From positions 124,001-188,000 of the forward strand of contig WFMF01000174.1 in assembly GCA_011033025.1 (NCBI GenBank): DNA of 64,000 bases, read 5' to 3'. Shown here in pieces: positions 23,201 to 31,809 of this stretch. A program made the position numbers and the translations under genes. Source of the stretch: Beroe forskalii. Its lineage: Eukaryota > Ctenophora > Nuda > Beroida > Beroidae. The notes under the pieces were generated by a model, which had not been told where the DNA came from, made no database searches, and saw nothing but the letters and a program-made list of their open reading frames with translations. Positions within the stretch are counted from its first letter, which is position 1; each line of letters opens with the position of its first letter.

Positions 23201-26200
23201 ACAATTATGAATCCTTCAAAAAACTTGGAAATGAAACAAGTGAACAAGTGCTTTCTTTACTGGAGCTCTATTGTATTCAAATCAAAATATGATTCTCGTA
23301 CATTATGTTACTGTAATGCCAAATGATGTCATAGTAATTTGCAGACTGAATGGAGTTGTTGCATTCATTAAACCACTAAATATGTGTGTTTTGGTGTGTT
23401 ATGAAAAACAGTAACACAATACAAGGTTTAAATCGTGTTAAACATCACTGAATGTCAGTGACCCGCAGAATAACTGCCAACTGGTTGAGTAGACAACCAG
23501 ATGCAGACGGAAATAATGAATTACATCAAAAAGCCGTGGGCATTTCAACTTTGGAAATAATTGTTATTCATGCAAATTGTGCAGGTGTAGGTGTACTAGT
23601 TCACAGTAAAATTTGTGAGCATTACGAATAATTGTAATGTTGAAAAACAGTCACAAACGATGTCACAAAAATGTGATGAATGCCGACGTGGGTGGCAGAC
23701 TCTTCAGGAATTACCTGTTTGGAGTTCGTAGATGATTCAGGATTTGTGGTTATCCCACCTGTCTAGCTAAAGCTTTGACACCCCTGGTTCAAGTAGTAGT
23801 ACTTAAACAGTACAGGGACTACAGTGTGCTTCTGTGGAATAAAGACCCACCTAAGTCACACGGATGGATCTCGATAACATGGGCAAGGTTCGCAGCTCAC
23901 GAATCCTCCAGTTCCAGGGACAAATTGGGTCCACATTTTCAGATCAGTCTATGATGACTGAAGTGTCTCGCAGTTATCATCCACAAGGATGATACCACCG
24001 ATGGTCTATCTTCTCTAACTCCCGATAAAAAGAAGTGGATGGATTCTGCTTTAACAATGTCCTTAGCTCAGTTGGTTAAATGGAATTCGAATTCAAAGTG
24101 ACCTAGCAAGGTAAGTGGTTAATAAGTGAATGAAGTGATGTTGATGATGATATGATGACGTGTTGAAATTGAAATAAAGTTGATTACTTACGCAAGGACG
24201 ACAGGGAGTGCGAAGGAGAGTACTAAAATAGCAAGTGTGGTATCTTCTTATCTTAGGCAATGAAATTGTTCATTATGTGTTTGGTGCAATGGTGCATGAA
24301 AATATTATGCACGATAAAGAATGCAAAAAGTGCACACTGGGACTTGGTACACCGCAGACCGCAGTGTTATTAATGGCAGCATGAAATATTCATTGAATTG
24401 AATGCATGAAATCGAATGCATAAATGCATGAAAGCAATGCATAAATTAAATAAATAAATTGAATGCATAAAATGAATGCATCAATTGAGTGCATTAACTT
24501 AATGCATGAATTTATTGCGTTAATTTAATGCATGAATTTAATGCATGAATTTTATGCATGAATTTAATACATGAATTGAATGCATAAATTAAATGCATGT
24601 AATTGTATGCATGGATTGACTGTATATAATTGATTGCATAAAATTGAATGCATAGAAATCTAATGTATGAAATTGAATATGAGTGATAATGAATCGATAC
24701 ATCATCAACATGGAATAGAAATTCGAGATAAGGAGGCCATGCATGCAGCAGTTCATCATGCATTGGTGTACAAAACCCAGCCGATAAACGCAGAACATTT
24801 TAGTTTTACTAAAATGTCCTCAAAGTTTGTTGTGGGATTTGTTTCACTCCTTATTTCAGCTTTCCAGGCTCGTAATTTCATTATTTCTATCATTCACGAA
24901 TTACGTGATTTTCTCATTGGTATTGTGTGAACATAGCACAGTAGCCTAAACACGGATGAGTTCATTTGGAAGACAGTGTTAAAACAGATAACATGACAGA
25001 TGTCACGGGTTAAACAGATACCGAGGACACAACACTAATGGATGTAGATTCGTTGTTTTAACTTATGAATTTGTATTTAAGTGTACAATATAAATTGTAA
25101 AGAGGAGACTATTTCGTACATGAGTTAGAAGTGCTTTTCTCTTGTGGAAACTCATTCAATCAAGACGAAGTTATCTCAAATCTACCTGGAATTCTACCTG
25201 AATTATAACTGAAGTTCCATCTAAATTATCTATTACATAAAGTAAAGTCACACGTGAATAATGTTTGTCTGTAATTCCGTATACAATTAAATTTGAGCTT
25301 GCCAAGAAGATATCAAGAGAAACGAGGGCAAAAGCGAGAAAAGAGGTGCCGTTGCTATGGAAACCGATTTTGGTGCACGTGCAGATTATGATCAGTTCTA
25401 TGCAAGTGCTTTCTATTAAGCTACTACTGTTAAATGCTGAGCTGTAATTTTTGAAAATTTGACGTTTTCTTTACTTCAAATTCAAGATCTCAAGATAGGT
25501 GTAGCACTGTAGCAGATACGAGGACGGTACCTGTTCTGGATCAACGTGAACGAAACAAATTTGTCCAATTTAAGTATGAGAAATAGTTGTAAGAACTGAA
25601 ATCATCTTGCAATCAAAACGGATCAAAATTCACATGGTTTAGCACGACTAAAAGTAACCAACGAAGTTCTATTTTCCAATCTGCTCCTTCATAAAATCTG
25701 ATATTTGATTTATTTGATTTGATAGGGATATTTTGATGCGGTAAAATTAAAAACTATCCAATCAATTTGAATGGTACTGTTTAAAATTTGCGAAAGAGGT
25801 GCTGCATATTAGTGCCGAGTGAGCTGTGGTTTAGCAGGTCCAACGGGCCGGCTAGTCTCTATATAAATTGAAATATAAAGAACTCTTGTTTAAAACATAG
25901 TCTCACTGCATTGTACCTGTAGTCTCACTGCATTGTACATGTAGTCTCACTGCATTGTACCTGTAGTCTCACTGCACTGTACCAGTAATCTCACTGCATT
26001 GTACATGTAGTCTCACTGCATTGTACCTGTAGTCTCACTGCATTGTACCTGTAGTCTCACTGCATTGTACCTGTAGTCTCACTGCAATGTACCTGTAGTC
26101 TCACTGCATTGTACCTGTAGTCTCACTGCATTGTACCTGTAGTCTCACTGTATTGTACCTGTAGTCTCACTGCACTGTACCTGTAGTCTCACTGCACTGT

Positions 26201-26582
26201 ACCTGTAGTCTCACTGCATTGTACCTTTAGTCTCACTGCATTGTACCTTTAGTCTCACTGCATTGTACCTGTAGTCTCACTGCACTGTACCTGTAGTCTC
26301 ACTGCACTGTACCTGTAGTCTCACTGCACTGTACCTGTAGTCTCACTGCTCTTTACCTGTAGTCTCACTGCACTGTACCTCTAGTCTCACTGCATTGTAC
26401 CTGAAGTCTCCGTGAAGAGGGTTCTGTTCCAACTGAATAGCAGCGGAGTGTGATATGACAGTGTCCACATAGCTGGTGTTAGGGGCTCCTGGCACTACCT
26501 GGACTTCTTCCACCACACTGGCCAGCAGGGAGTCCACTAGGAGGTCTTCTGTGCCACCAGCTTTTAGTGTTACTTCGCCCAT
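17214..26582 (-). CDS. Unrecognised five-exon acidic protein
   Basis: A five-exon minus-strand model is phase-consistent: 26401-26582 (ATG at 26582), about 20816-21140, 19873-20039, 19492-19768 and 17214-17435 (stop). It totals 1173 nt, 390 residues. Splice borders include CTTCAG|GTACAA, AAGAGG|GTATGT, CACGG|GTGAGT, GAACCAG|GTGAGT, and acceptors CTTCCTTACAG, TTCTCTTGCAG and GGGGATTGCAG. The 5' edge of exon 2 is the weakest point, since the proposed acceptor ATCCAAG is poor and an extra exon is possible. Visible features are an acidic N-terminal half, three tandem copies of 'THITLEP' near residue 105, a Ser/Glu tract 'DSESESEEELEELP', a basic 'KQKASKKKLGKSK', and a C-terminal 'AKPIKTDRKKIHRDE'. 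There is no signal peptide, membrane segment or domain I recognise, and no function is proposed. Introns 1 and 4 are minisatellite arrays. Confidence 0.6.
17436..19491 (-). repeat. 16-bp junction minisatellite filling an entire intron
   Basis: About 128 units span intron 4 of the minus-strand gene from the donor (19491) to within a few bases of the acceptor (17436). On the sense strand the unit is GTGAGTGGAGAATCAG. Its first 6 nt equal the intron start, and its last 10 nt (GGAGAATCAG) match the exon end GGAGAACCAG at 9 of 10 positions. Each unit therefore contains a consensus CAG|GTGAGT donor. Variant units (GGGAATCAG, GGTGAATCAG, GGGGATTCAG) recur in blocks, showing higher-order duplication. 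Confidence 0.95.
20878..20952 (-). repeat. 24-bp tandem repeat inside coding exon 2
   Basis: Three consecutive 24-bp units in the minus-strand exon encode the octapeptide series E/P-THITLEP. Unit differences are mainly synonymous (TTAGAG versus TTGGAA for Leu-Glu), which suggests the repeat is translated and constrained rather than junk read-through. Confidence 0.85.
21299..22069 (-). repeat. 22-bp junction minisatellite, distal block of intron 1
   Basis: About 34 copies of a unit reading on the gene's sense strand as GTACAATGCAGT followed by GAGACTACAG. The block is the continuation of the array at 25898-26400 on the other side of a 3.8-kb insertion. Variants such as GTACATG, ACCAGTAATC, CAATG and TGTATTG mark individual units. 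Confidence 0.92.
24390..24680. repeat. AT-rich 'GAATGCATAAATT' tandem repeat
   Basis: Around twenty irregular units of AATGCATGAATTT / AATGCATAAATTG occur inside the direct-repeat element. The palindromic ATGCAT core is in most units. Confidence 0.85.
25232..25853. mobile_element. Secondary insertion in the right direct repeat
   Basis: Comparison with the intact left copy (22455-22465, ATTATCTCTATATAAATT) shows that ~620 bp beginning ATTACATAAAG and ending GGGCCGGCTAG was inserted here in the right copy. It has no recognisable ends or coding content. Confidence 0.6.
25898..26400 (-). repeat. 22-bp junction minisatellite starting at the exon 1 donor
   Basis: The array begins at the donor of exon 1 (CTTCAG|GTACAATG, junction at 26401/26400) without spacer. 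The unit is 12 nt of intron start (GTACAATGCAGT) plus 10 nt (GAGACTACAG) matching the exon end GAGACTTCAG at 9 of 10. There are about 23 units here. The first ~265 bp (25899-26165) repeat the same order of variant units as 21805-22069. Confidence 0.93.
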
Positions 26583-27110
26583 CTAGGCTGGCACTTGACC
26601 TCTTGTTGTTATTTGGAATTTAAGCGGTGATTGCATATTAATTATACCCTGCCTGCTTTACCCATGCTAATTCTATTCTTAAAGTCTTGATCGTATAGAC
26701 GAAAATGGCTATCATTTTGATTAAAGGGGGACCATTAGAGAGAAAATCGACAATTCAGAACAATTATAGGTGATTCAGTTATTCAGATGAATCAATTAGG
26801 CGATTCGAATCATTCCATCATGCCTATTGCATGATATACATTTGGTATATTCTACATAAATCCTTACTCAGTCTAAAGCCTCGGTCTAACAGCAAAACAA
26901 AAGAAACGATAAATCAAGTTTATTAGATAAAATTTGGTACGAAATATGATAGTCTGAATTTAAAAACCACTTGCACTTCTCATATTCATTATTACGATGA
27001 AGTTAAGCTTGAATATAAGAATATTGTAGAAGACGGGAAAGTGGAAATGATGATATTCTCATCCCATGTTCTTTGATTGAATTCCCTTAAATTAGCCTGT
27101 TGATTGTATT
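26583..27110. other. 5' flank of the minus-strand gene, nothing recognised
   Basis: AT-rich unique sequence upstream of the ATG at 26582; the promoter of the minus-strand gene presumably lies here, but no motif is clear. Confidence 0.4.
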
Positions 27111-27111
27111 C

Positions 27112-27312
27112 CTTCCTTTGATTGGAACCCAATCAAATTTCTTTGATTGGAACCCAATCAAAGCACATTAATTAAAAGCCAATCAGAGCACATTGATTGG
27201 AATCCGATCACAATCGTAGGTATTATTGATTGGAATCCGATCAGGGTACATTGATTTGAATCAAATCACAGAGCATTGATTGGGATCCAATCAAAGCACA
27301 TGGATTGGGAAT
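27112..27312. repeat. Cluster of 'GATTGGAATCC' / CCAAT palindromes
   Basis: Seven irregular units such as TTTGATTGGAACCCAATCAA and TTGATTGGAATCCGATCA lie 600-800 bp upstream of the first sulfotransferase copy. Each unit is a small palindrome with ATTGG and often CCAAT, the NF-Y core in both orientations. It may be a regulatory cluster or just a short repeat; the sequence alone does not decide. Confidence 0.5.
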
Positions 27313-27910
27313 ATTGTCAAATCCCCCCCTCCCTGACACCACTCATTTCATTTATAAGCATCCTCTCACCTTCCATCTTGATCTTCAGCTGACGACGATA
27401 ATCACATGATTTTCGAAAGCTCCTGATTTAAAGTTTATCGTATCATTTAAACGTTTTAACTTGCTCTCTACAGTTGTCAAATCCCGTTGATTGGAATCAT
27501 GTTAACCTACTTTGATAACAACAATCCAGATTCATTGGATTCAAATTTGTCAGATGTTGTCAGACAGCGTCTGACAAATCACATTGGATAATTGGACTTT
27601 AGTGGCTTTTGTTGATTTTTTTTTCAATTCACGCGTGTTTGATTTTCACGACTGTTGATCGGATTCAAATCATGTACCAGTGACGTAAAGCAATCACAAT
27701 ATGTACCATTTGTTGTAGCCTCTTCCAGCAAGCAGGTGTTGTAATTGTATTAATCGTGTAGTGTATCATCGTAAGTTTCATGAGGCTCTGCACACCAACT
27801 TGCCTGCCACCAATACACGTTTTATACATGTCTCCAAAGTACCAGATCTAACAGAGACAATGGCTTGGAATCTAGATATGTTGCAATCATTGCTATAGTT
27901 GCTGTTTCAT

Positions 27911-29059
27911 ATGTTTCGTCAGTACGTTGCCTGTTCCTTTCAAAAAGGTATCCTCTCAGGCATCCTTCTTTTTAGCCTGAAATGTTTGATCCTAATTTGG
28001 TCCATGAACTGGGACCTTTGGCGGTCATCAGTGAGTGGTTCGTTTGTCCTTTATTTCGTCCATCAAAATGTCCTCATGACTCGAGTGAAGCATTTATCAT
28101 ACTACGATGAAATGCAGAGTATGATCAACACGGAGGCCGAGTATCGGAACAAGATTACAGCTCACATCAACACAGAATGTCTGAGGAATCATGCCTCGTA
28201 CGATATCCGCCAAGCAGGCGTTGTCAAAACCTTCAAATCCTTGCCTGATCATGCTCTGGGTAACATGATAGCTGACAAGAAAAGGAGATTCCTCTACACT
28301 CGGATCTTAGGAGCTCTTGGGGCGAAGTGGTCGTCTTACATGTCCATTCTCAACAAGAATGACGGTGGGCGGGACAATCTGTTGAAACTTTCGACACTTC
28401 TCACTACAGCTAATGGGCAGGAATATCTGGAACAGAATTATTCGAACTTCTTCAAATTCTATTTCGTGAGAAATCCCTTGGACCGTGTGATCAGCGGCTA
28501 TTTCTACTACTTTGCCGACTTGAAGTACGCACAGCGGTATCTGAACGGCACAGCACTTGCAGAACTACTTACGATCAATCAGCTCGACCCTGCTTCCGTT
28601 CGAAACATCACATTCGAGGAGTACCTGAGGTGGGTTACCCGTGGGGAGACCGCCCTCACACACTTCGGAGTGCAATCCGAGGTGGTGTTCCCATGTGAGC
28701 TGCAGTACAACCTCCACGGTCTATTCGAGATGATGCACCGGGAAGAGACTATCGTGCGGAACAGAGTGCCAGGCCTGGCGATAGATCCCCGGCCGGCTGA
28801 GTTCACTACACAGCGAGACTTGGAGTTGCTCACTCGAGAGGCTAGGGAATTGCTAGTGAGTGTCAATGACAAGCAGGTCATAGCGCAGTTTTACGCGAAG
28901 TTCAGTGAGGATTACAGGATCTGGAACTACAGCAAGCCGTGGGATTGGTGGTATCCGTTTCCCAGCATCATTAAGATGCACAGACACCCTCAACCTAACA
29001 TGAGCAATGCTCGCTGGCCAAAAGTCAGCGATCCGACTGAGGAATATGACGTTCCATAG
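27911..29059 (+). CDS. Carbohydrate (Golgi-type) sulfotransferase, copy 1
   Basis: Single-exon frame of 382 residues from the ATG at 27911. Residues ~13-32 (GILSGILLFSLKCLILIW) form a hydrophobic segment fitting a type II signal anchor. The 3'-phosphate-binding box is clear at 'FKFYFVRNPLDRVISGYFYY', with the Arg and Ser spaced as in the Sulfotransfer_2/CHST8-14 group, and 'FEEYLRWV' follows. The upstream 5'-phosphosulfate loop, normally PKxGxTNWK, reads 'TRILGALGAKWSSYM': the Trp is kept but Pro-Lys is lost. The C-terminus ends 'NYSKPWDWWYPFPSI'. A good acceptor-like CCTTCTTTTTAG ends at 27975, so the N-terminal 22 codons could instead be intronic with translation from ATG 28004. The family transfers sulfate from PAPS to glycans in the Golgi lumen. 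Activity is uncertain with this loop. Confidence 0.75.
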   Translation: MFRQYVACSFQKGILSGILLFSLKCLILIWSMNWDLWRSSVSGSFVLYFVHQNVLMTRVKHLSYYDEMQSMINTEAEYRNKITAHINTECLRNHASYDIRQAGVVKTFKSLPDHALGNMIADKKRRFLYTRILGALGAKWSSYMSILNKNDGGRDNLLKLSTLLTTANGQEYLEQNYSNFFKFYFVRNPLDRVISGYFYYFADLKYAQRYLNGTALAELLTINQLDPASVRNITFEEYLRWVTRGETALTHFGVQSEVVFPCELQYNLHGLFEMMHREETIVRNRVPGLAIDPRPAEFTTQRDLELLTREARELLVSVNDKQVIAQFYAKFSEDYRIWNYSKPWDWWYPFPSIIKMHRHPQPNMSNARWPKVSDPTEEYDVP

Positions 29060-29589
29060 TCACACTTGCTCTAATAAGGTTAATATCATTTATCAGTATC
29101 ATGATTACTCGAGCGAGATTCATACAGTCATCGCTCATGCTCAGAGCTGCAGTTTTGCTTTTCAATTTCACAGATACCTTTCGTGATTTTGGTGGAAATA
29201 AGCGCTCTTACTCTCTTAGTCTTAGTCTACAAATAATAACAATAAGTAGATAAGTATTATGGAGAGAAAACAAGCTGAAGCACAATTCTTGATTCAGATT
29301 GAATTTATCTAATTAACTGAACTCGACTGACTTTTTAAAATTGAGTGATTACAAATTTGAAGAAGCGTCTATAGAAATAAAAGTGTATAAGTAAACGATA
29401 AAAGTTTCTATCGGCTATGATCGGGTTCCATCGGTGTTCGGCGCGTGTGGTTGTGAAACTGAAAAACTATGATTTTATGTATCTGCACTGGTAACTATTA
29501 TTAAACTATCAGACATCAATAGCTGAAAATGATGTTTTAATGTTTTAATCTAATGTCATATTGAGAAGGAATATTTCAATTGAATAACA

Positions 29590-30207
29590 ATCAATAGTTC
29601 TTGCGTCTCACCCAATCTCATGCCTATCGCGCCGCCCATTTTTTTTAGGCCGTCTCATATTTGGTCTAAAATCAACTTTTTTGAGATAATCAACTTGGTG
29701 GTATTTCAGTATCCCCCACTTGCCATAAAAAGATGTGACAACTTTATTTTTGATCAAAACTGAAATTTCACGTTTGCACCGGCCACACCCTTTTTCAGCT
29801 GAAAAAGCATTAGGATTTACGCCAACACCATCAAATAGCTTTTGGGTACAAACGAAATGCTATGGAGTCTTCCTACAGTCACTATCGTTTTTTCCCACTC
29901 TAGAGAATGGTATAGAAGAAGAAATTAGGTGAAAACATAGCTCAGAAGCCGAGTTATGACGATTTTAAGTTGCCAATTGTACACGATTTGTTGTCTGTGA
30001 TAATAACTTTGCAGATGAAGCATCTTAAAATCCCCTTTTAATACTTATAATTATACTTCTTGGCACCTGTCTTCATTTCTATCATGGTCTTGGGTCTCAG
30101 GAAATGGAATGGGTGAAAAATTGTAGAGGAGTCGTCAATATAAAAGTCGATTTTAGAATTATTCCGCTGCAAAGTTATTATCAAATGCAACACATCGTGT
30201 ACAATTG
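29590..30207 (+). mobile_element. Dispersed repeat between the sulfotransferase copies
   Basis: From about 29640 this matches 34540-34912 (same strand) and 45838-46330 (opposite strand); a diverged part lies at 38180-38400. Landmarks are GCCGTCTCATATTTGGTCTA, GCACCGGCCACACCC, CAGTCACTATCGTTTTT and TTGCCAATTGTACACGAT. The last ~230 bp (29975-30207) are an imperfect inverted repeat: GATAATAACTTTGCAG and its complement, with TTGCCAATTGTACACGAT at the outer ends. Inside is 'TGGCACCTGTCTTCATTTC', which is also present in the CR1-like LINE at 45845-45865. Confidence 0.65.
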
Positions 30208-30240
30208 GCAACAAAAACGTCGTCGATTCTTATTTGGTCC

Positions 30241-31296
30241 ATGAACTGGGACCTTTTGCGGTCATCAGTGAGTGGTTCGTTTGTTCTTTATTTCGTCCAT
30301 CAAAATGTCCTCATGACTCGAGTGAAGCATTTGTCATACTACGATGAAATGCAGAGCATGATCAACACGGAGGCTGAGTATCGTAACAAGATTACCGCTC
30401 ACATCAACACAGAATGTCTGAGGAATCACGCCACGCATGATACCAGCCAAGCAGGCGTTGTCAAAACCTTCAAATCCTTGCCTGATCATGCTCTGGGTAA
30501 CATGATAGCTGACAAGAAAAGGCGGTTCCTCTACACTCGGATCTTAGGAGCTCTTGGAGCTAAGTGGTCGTCTTACATGTCCATTCTCAACAAGAATGAC
30601 GGTGGGCGGGACAATCTGTTGAAACTTTCGACGCTTCTCACTACAGCTAATGGGCAGGAATATCTGGAACAGAATTATTCGAACTTCTTCAAATTCTATT
30701 TCGTGAGAAATCCCCTGGACCGTGTGATCAGCGGCTATTTCTACTACTTTGCCGACTTGAAGTACGCACAGCGGTATCTGAACGGCACGGCACTTGCAGA
30801 ACTACTTACGATCAATCAGCTCGACCCTGCTTCCGTTCGAAACATCACATTTGAGGAGTATCTGAGGTGGGTTACCCGTGGGGAGACCGCCCTCACACAC
30901 TTCGGAGTGCAATCCGAGGTCGTGTTCCCATGTGAGCTGCAGTACAACCTCCACGGTGTATTCGAGATGATGCACCGGGAGGAGACTATCGTGCGGAACA
31001 GAGTGCCAGGCCTGGCGATAGATCCCCGGCCGGCTGAGTTCACTACACAGCGAGACTTGGAGTTGCTCACTCGAGAGGCTAGGGAATTGCTAGTGAGTGT
31101 CAATGACAAGCAGGTCATAGCACAGTTTTACGAGAAGTTCAGTGAGGATTACAGGATCTGGAACTACAGCAAGCCGTGGGATTGGTGGTATCCGTTTCCC
31201 AGCATCATTAAGATGCACAGACACCCTCAACCTAACATGAGCAATGCTCGCTGGCCAAAAGTCAGCGATCCGACTGAGGAATATGACGTTCTATAG
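30241..31296 (+). CDS. Carbohydrate sulfotransferase, copy 2 (5'-truncated duplicate)
   Basis: A tandem duplicate of copy 1 with about 95% or higher nucleotide identity from roughly 30222. Differences in the protein are few, such as 'DTSQ' for 'DIRQ', 'GVFEM' for 'GLFEM' and 'YEKF' for 'YAKF'. The frame is intact for 351 residues from ATG 30241 to the stop at 31294-31296. Identity starts just upstream of that ATG, so the hydrophobic N-terminal segment of copy 1 (27911-28003) is absent and replaced by the dispersed repeat. The same degenerate 5'-PAPS loop and the good 'RNPLDRVIS' box are present. Without an anchor it should not reach the Golgi unless an upstream exon supplies one. It may be a young pseudogene despite its open frame. 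Confidence 0.7.
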   Translation: MNWDLLRSSVSGSFVLYFVHQNVLMTRVKHLSYYDEMQSMINTEAEYRNKITAHINTECLRNHATHDTSQAGVVKTFKSLPDHALGNMIADKKRRFLYTRILGALGAKWSSYMSILNKNDGGRDNLLKLSTLLTTANGQEYLEQNYSNFFKFYFVRNPLDRVISGYFYYFADLKYAQRYLNGTALAELLTINQLDPASVRNITFEEYLRWVTRGETALTHFGVQSEVVFPCELQYNLHGVFEMMHREETIVRNRVPGLAIDPRPAEFTTQRDLELLTREARELLVSVNDKQVIAQFYEKFSEDYRIWNYSKPWDWWYPFPSIIKMHRHPQPNMSNARWPKVSDPTEEYDVL

Positions 31297-31809
31297 TCAC
31301 ACTTGCTATCATTATCTATCAGTATCATGATTACTCGAGCGAGATTCATACAGTCATAGCTCATACTCAGAGCTGCAGTTTTGCTTTTCAATTTCACAGA
31401 TACCTTTTGTGGTGGAAATAAGCGCTCTTACTTTCTTAGTCTACAAATAATAACAATAAGAATTATGGAGAGAAAACAAGCTGAAGCACAATTCTTGATT
31501 CAGATTGAATTTATCTAATTAACTGAACTCGACTGACTTTTTTAAATTCAGTGATTGCAAATTTGAAGAAGCGTCTATAAAAATTACAGTGTATAAGTAA
31601 ACGATAAAAGTTTCTATCGGCTATGATCGGGTTCCATCGGTGTTCGGCGCGTGTGGTTGTGAAACTGAAAAATTATGTGCACTGGTAACTATAATTATAA
31701 ACTTTAACTATCAGACATCAATAGCTGAAAATGATGTTTTAATGTTTTAATCTAATTTCATATTGAGAAGGAATATTTCAATTGAATAACATTAACAATC
31801 AATAGTTCT

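Larger units (their letters stand above)
22070..25897. mobile_element. Element with long direct repeats, LTR-like, inserted in the minisatellite
   Basis: A ~430-bp segment starting GTTTCACTCCTTATTTCA at 22070 and ending CTTATTTAAAACA at 22498 is repeated directly at 24841-25897. The second copy is interrupted by ~620 bp (about 25232-25853). Outside the two copies the minisatellite resumes on each side, so the whole block is an insertion. The interior (22499-24840, 2.3 kb) has no long reading frame and no gag, pol or integrase. This looks like a non-autonomous LTR-type element, but I see no TG start and no clear 5-bp duplication (only TAG is shared), so a segmental duplication is an alternative. 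Confidence 0.5.

Noticed and set aside
24060-24105. tRNA-like box A (TAGCTCAGTTGG) followed by AATTCGAATTC
   Set aside because: The boxes are only about 20 nt apart and no cloverleaf can be drawn; at most a very degraded SINE.
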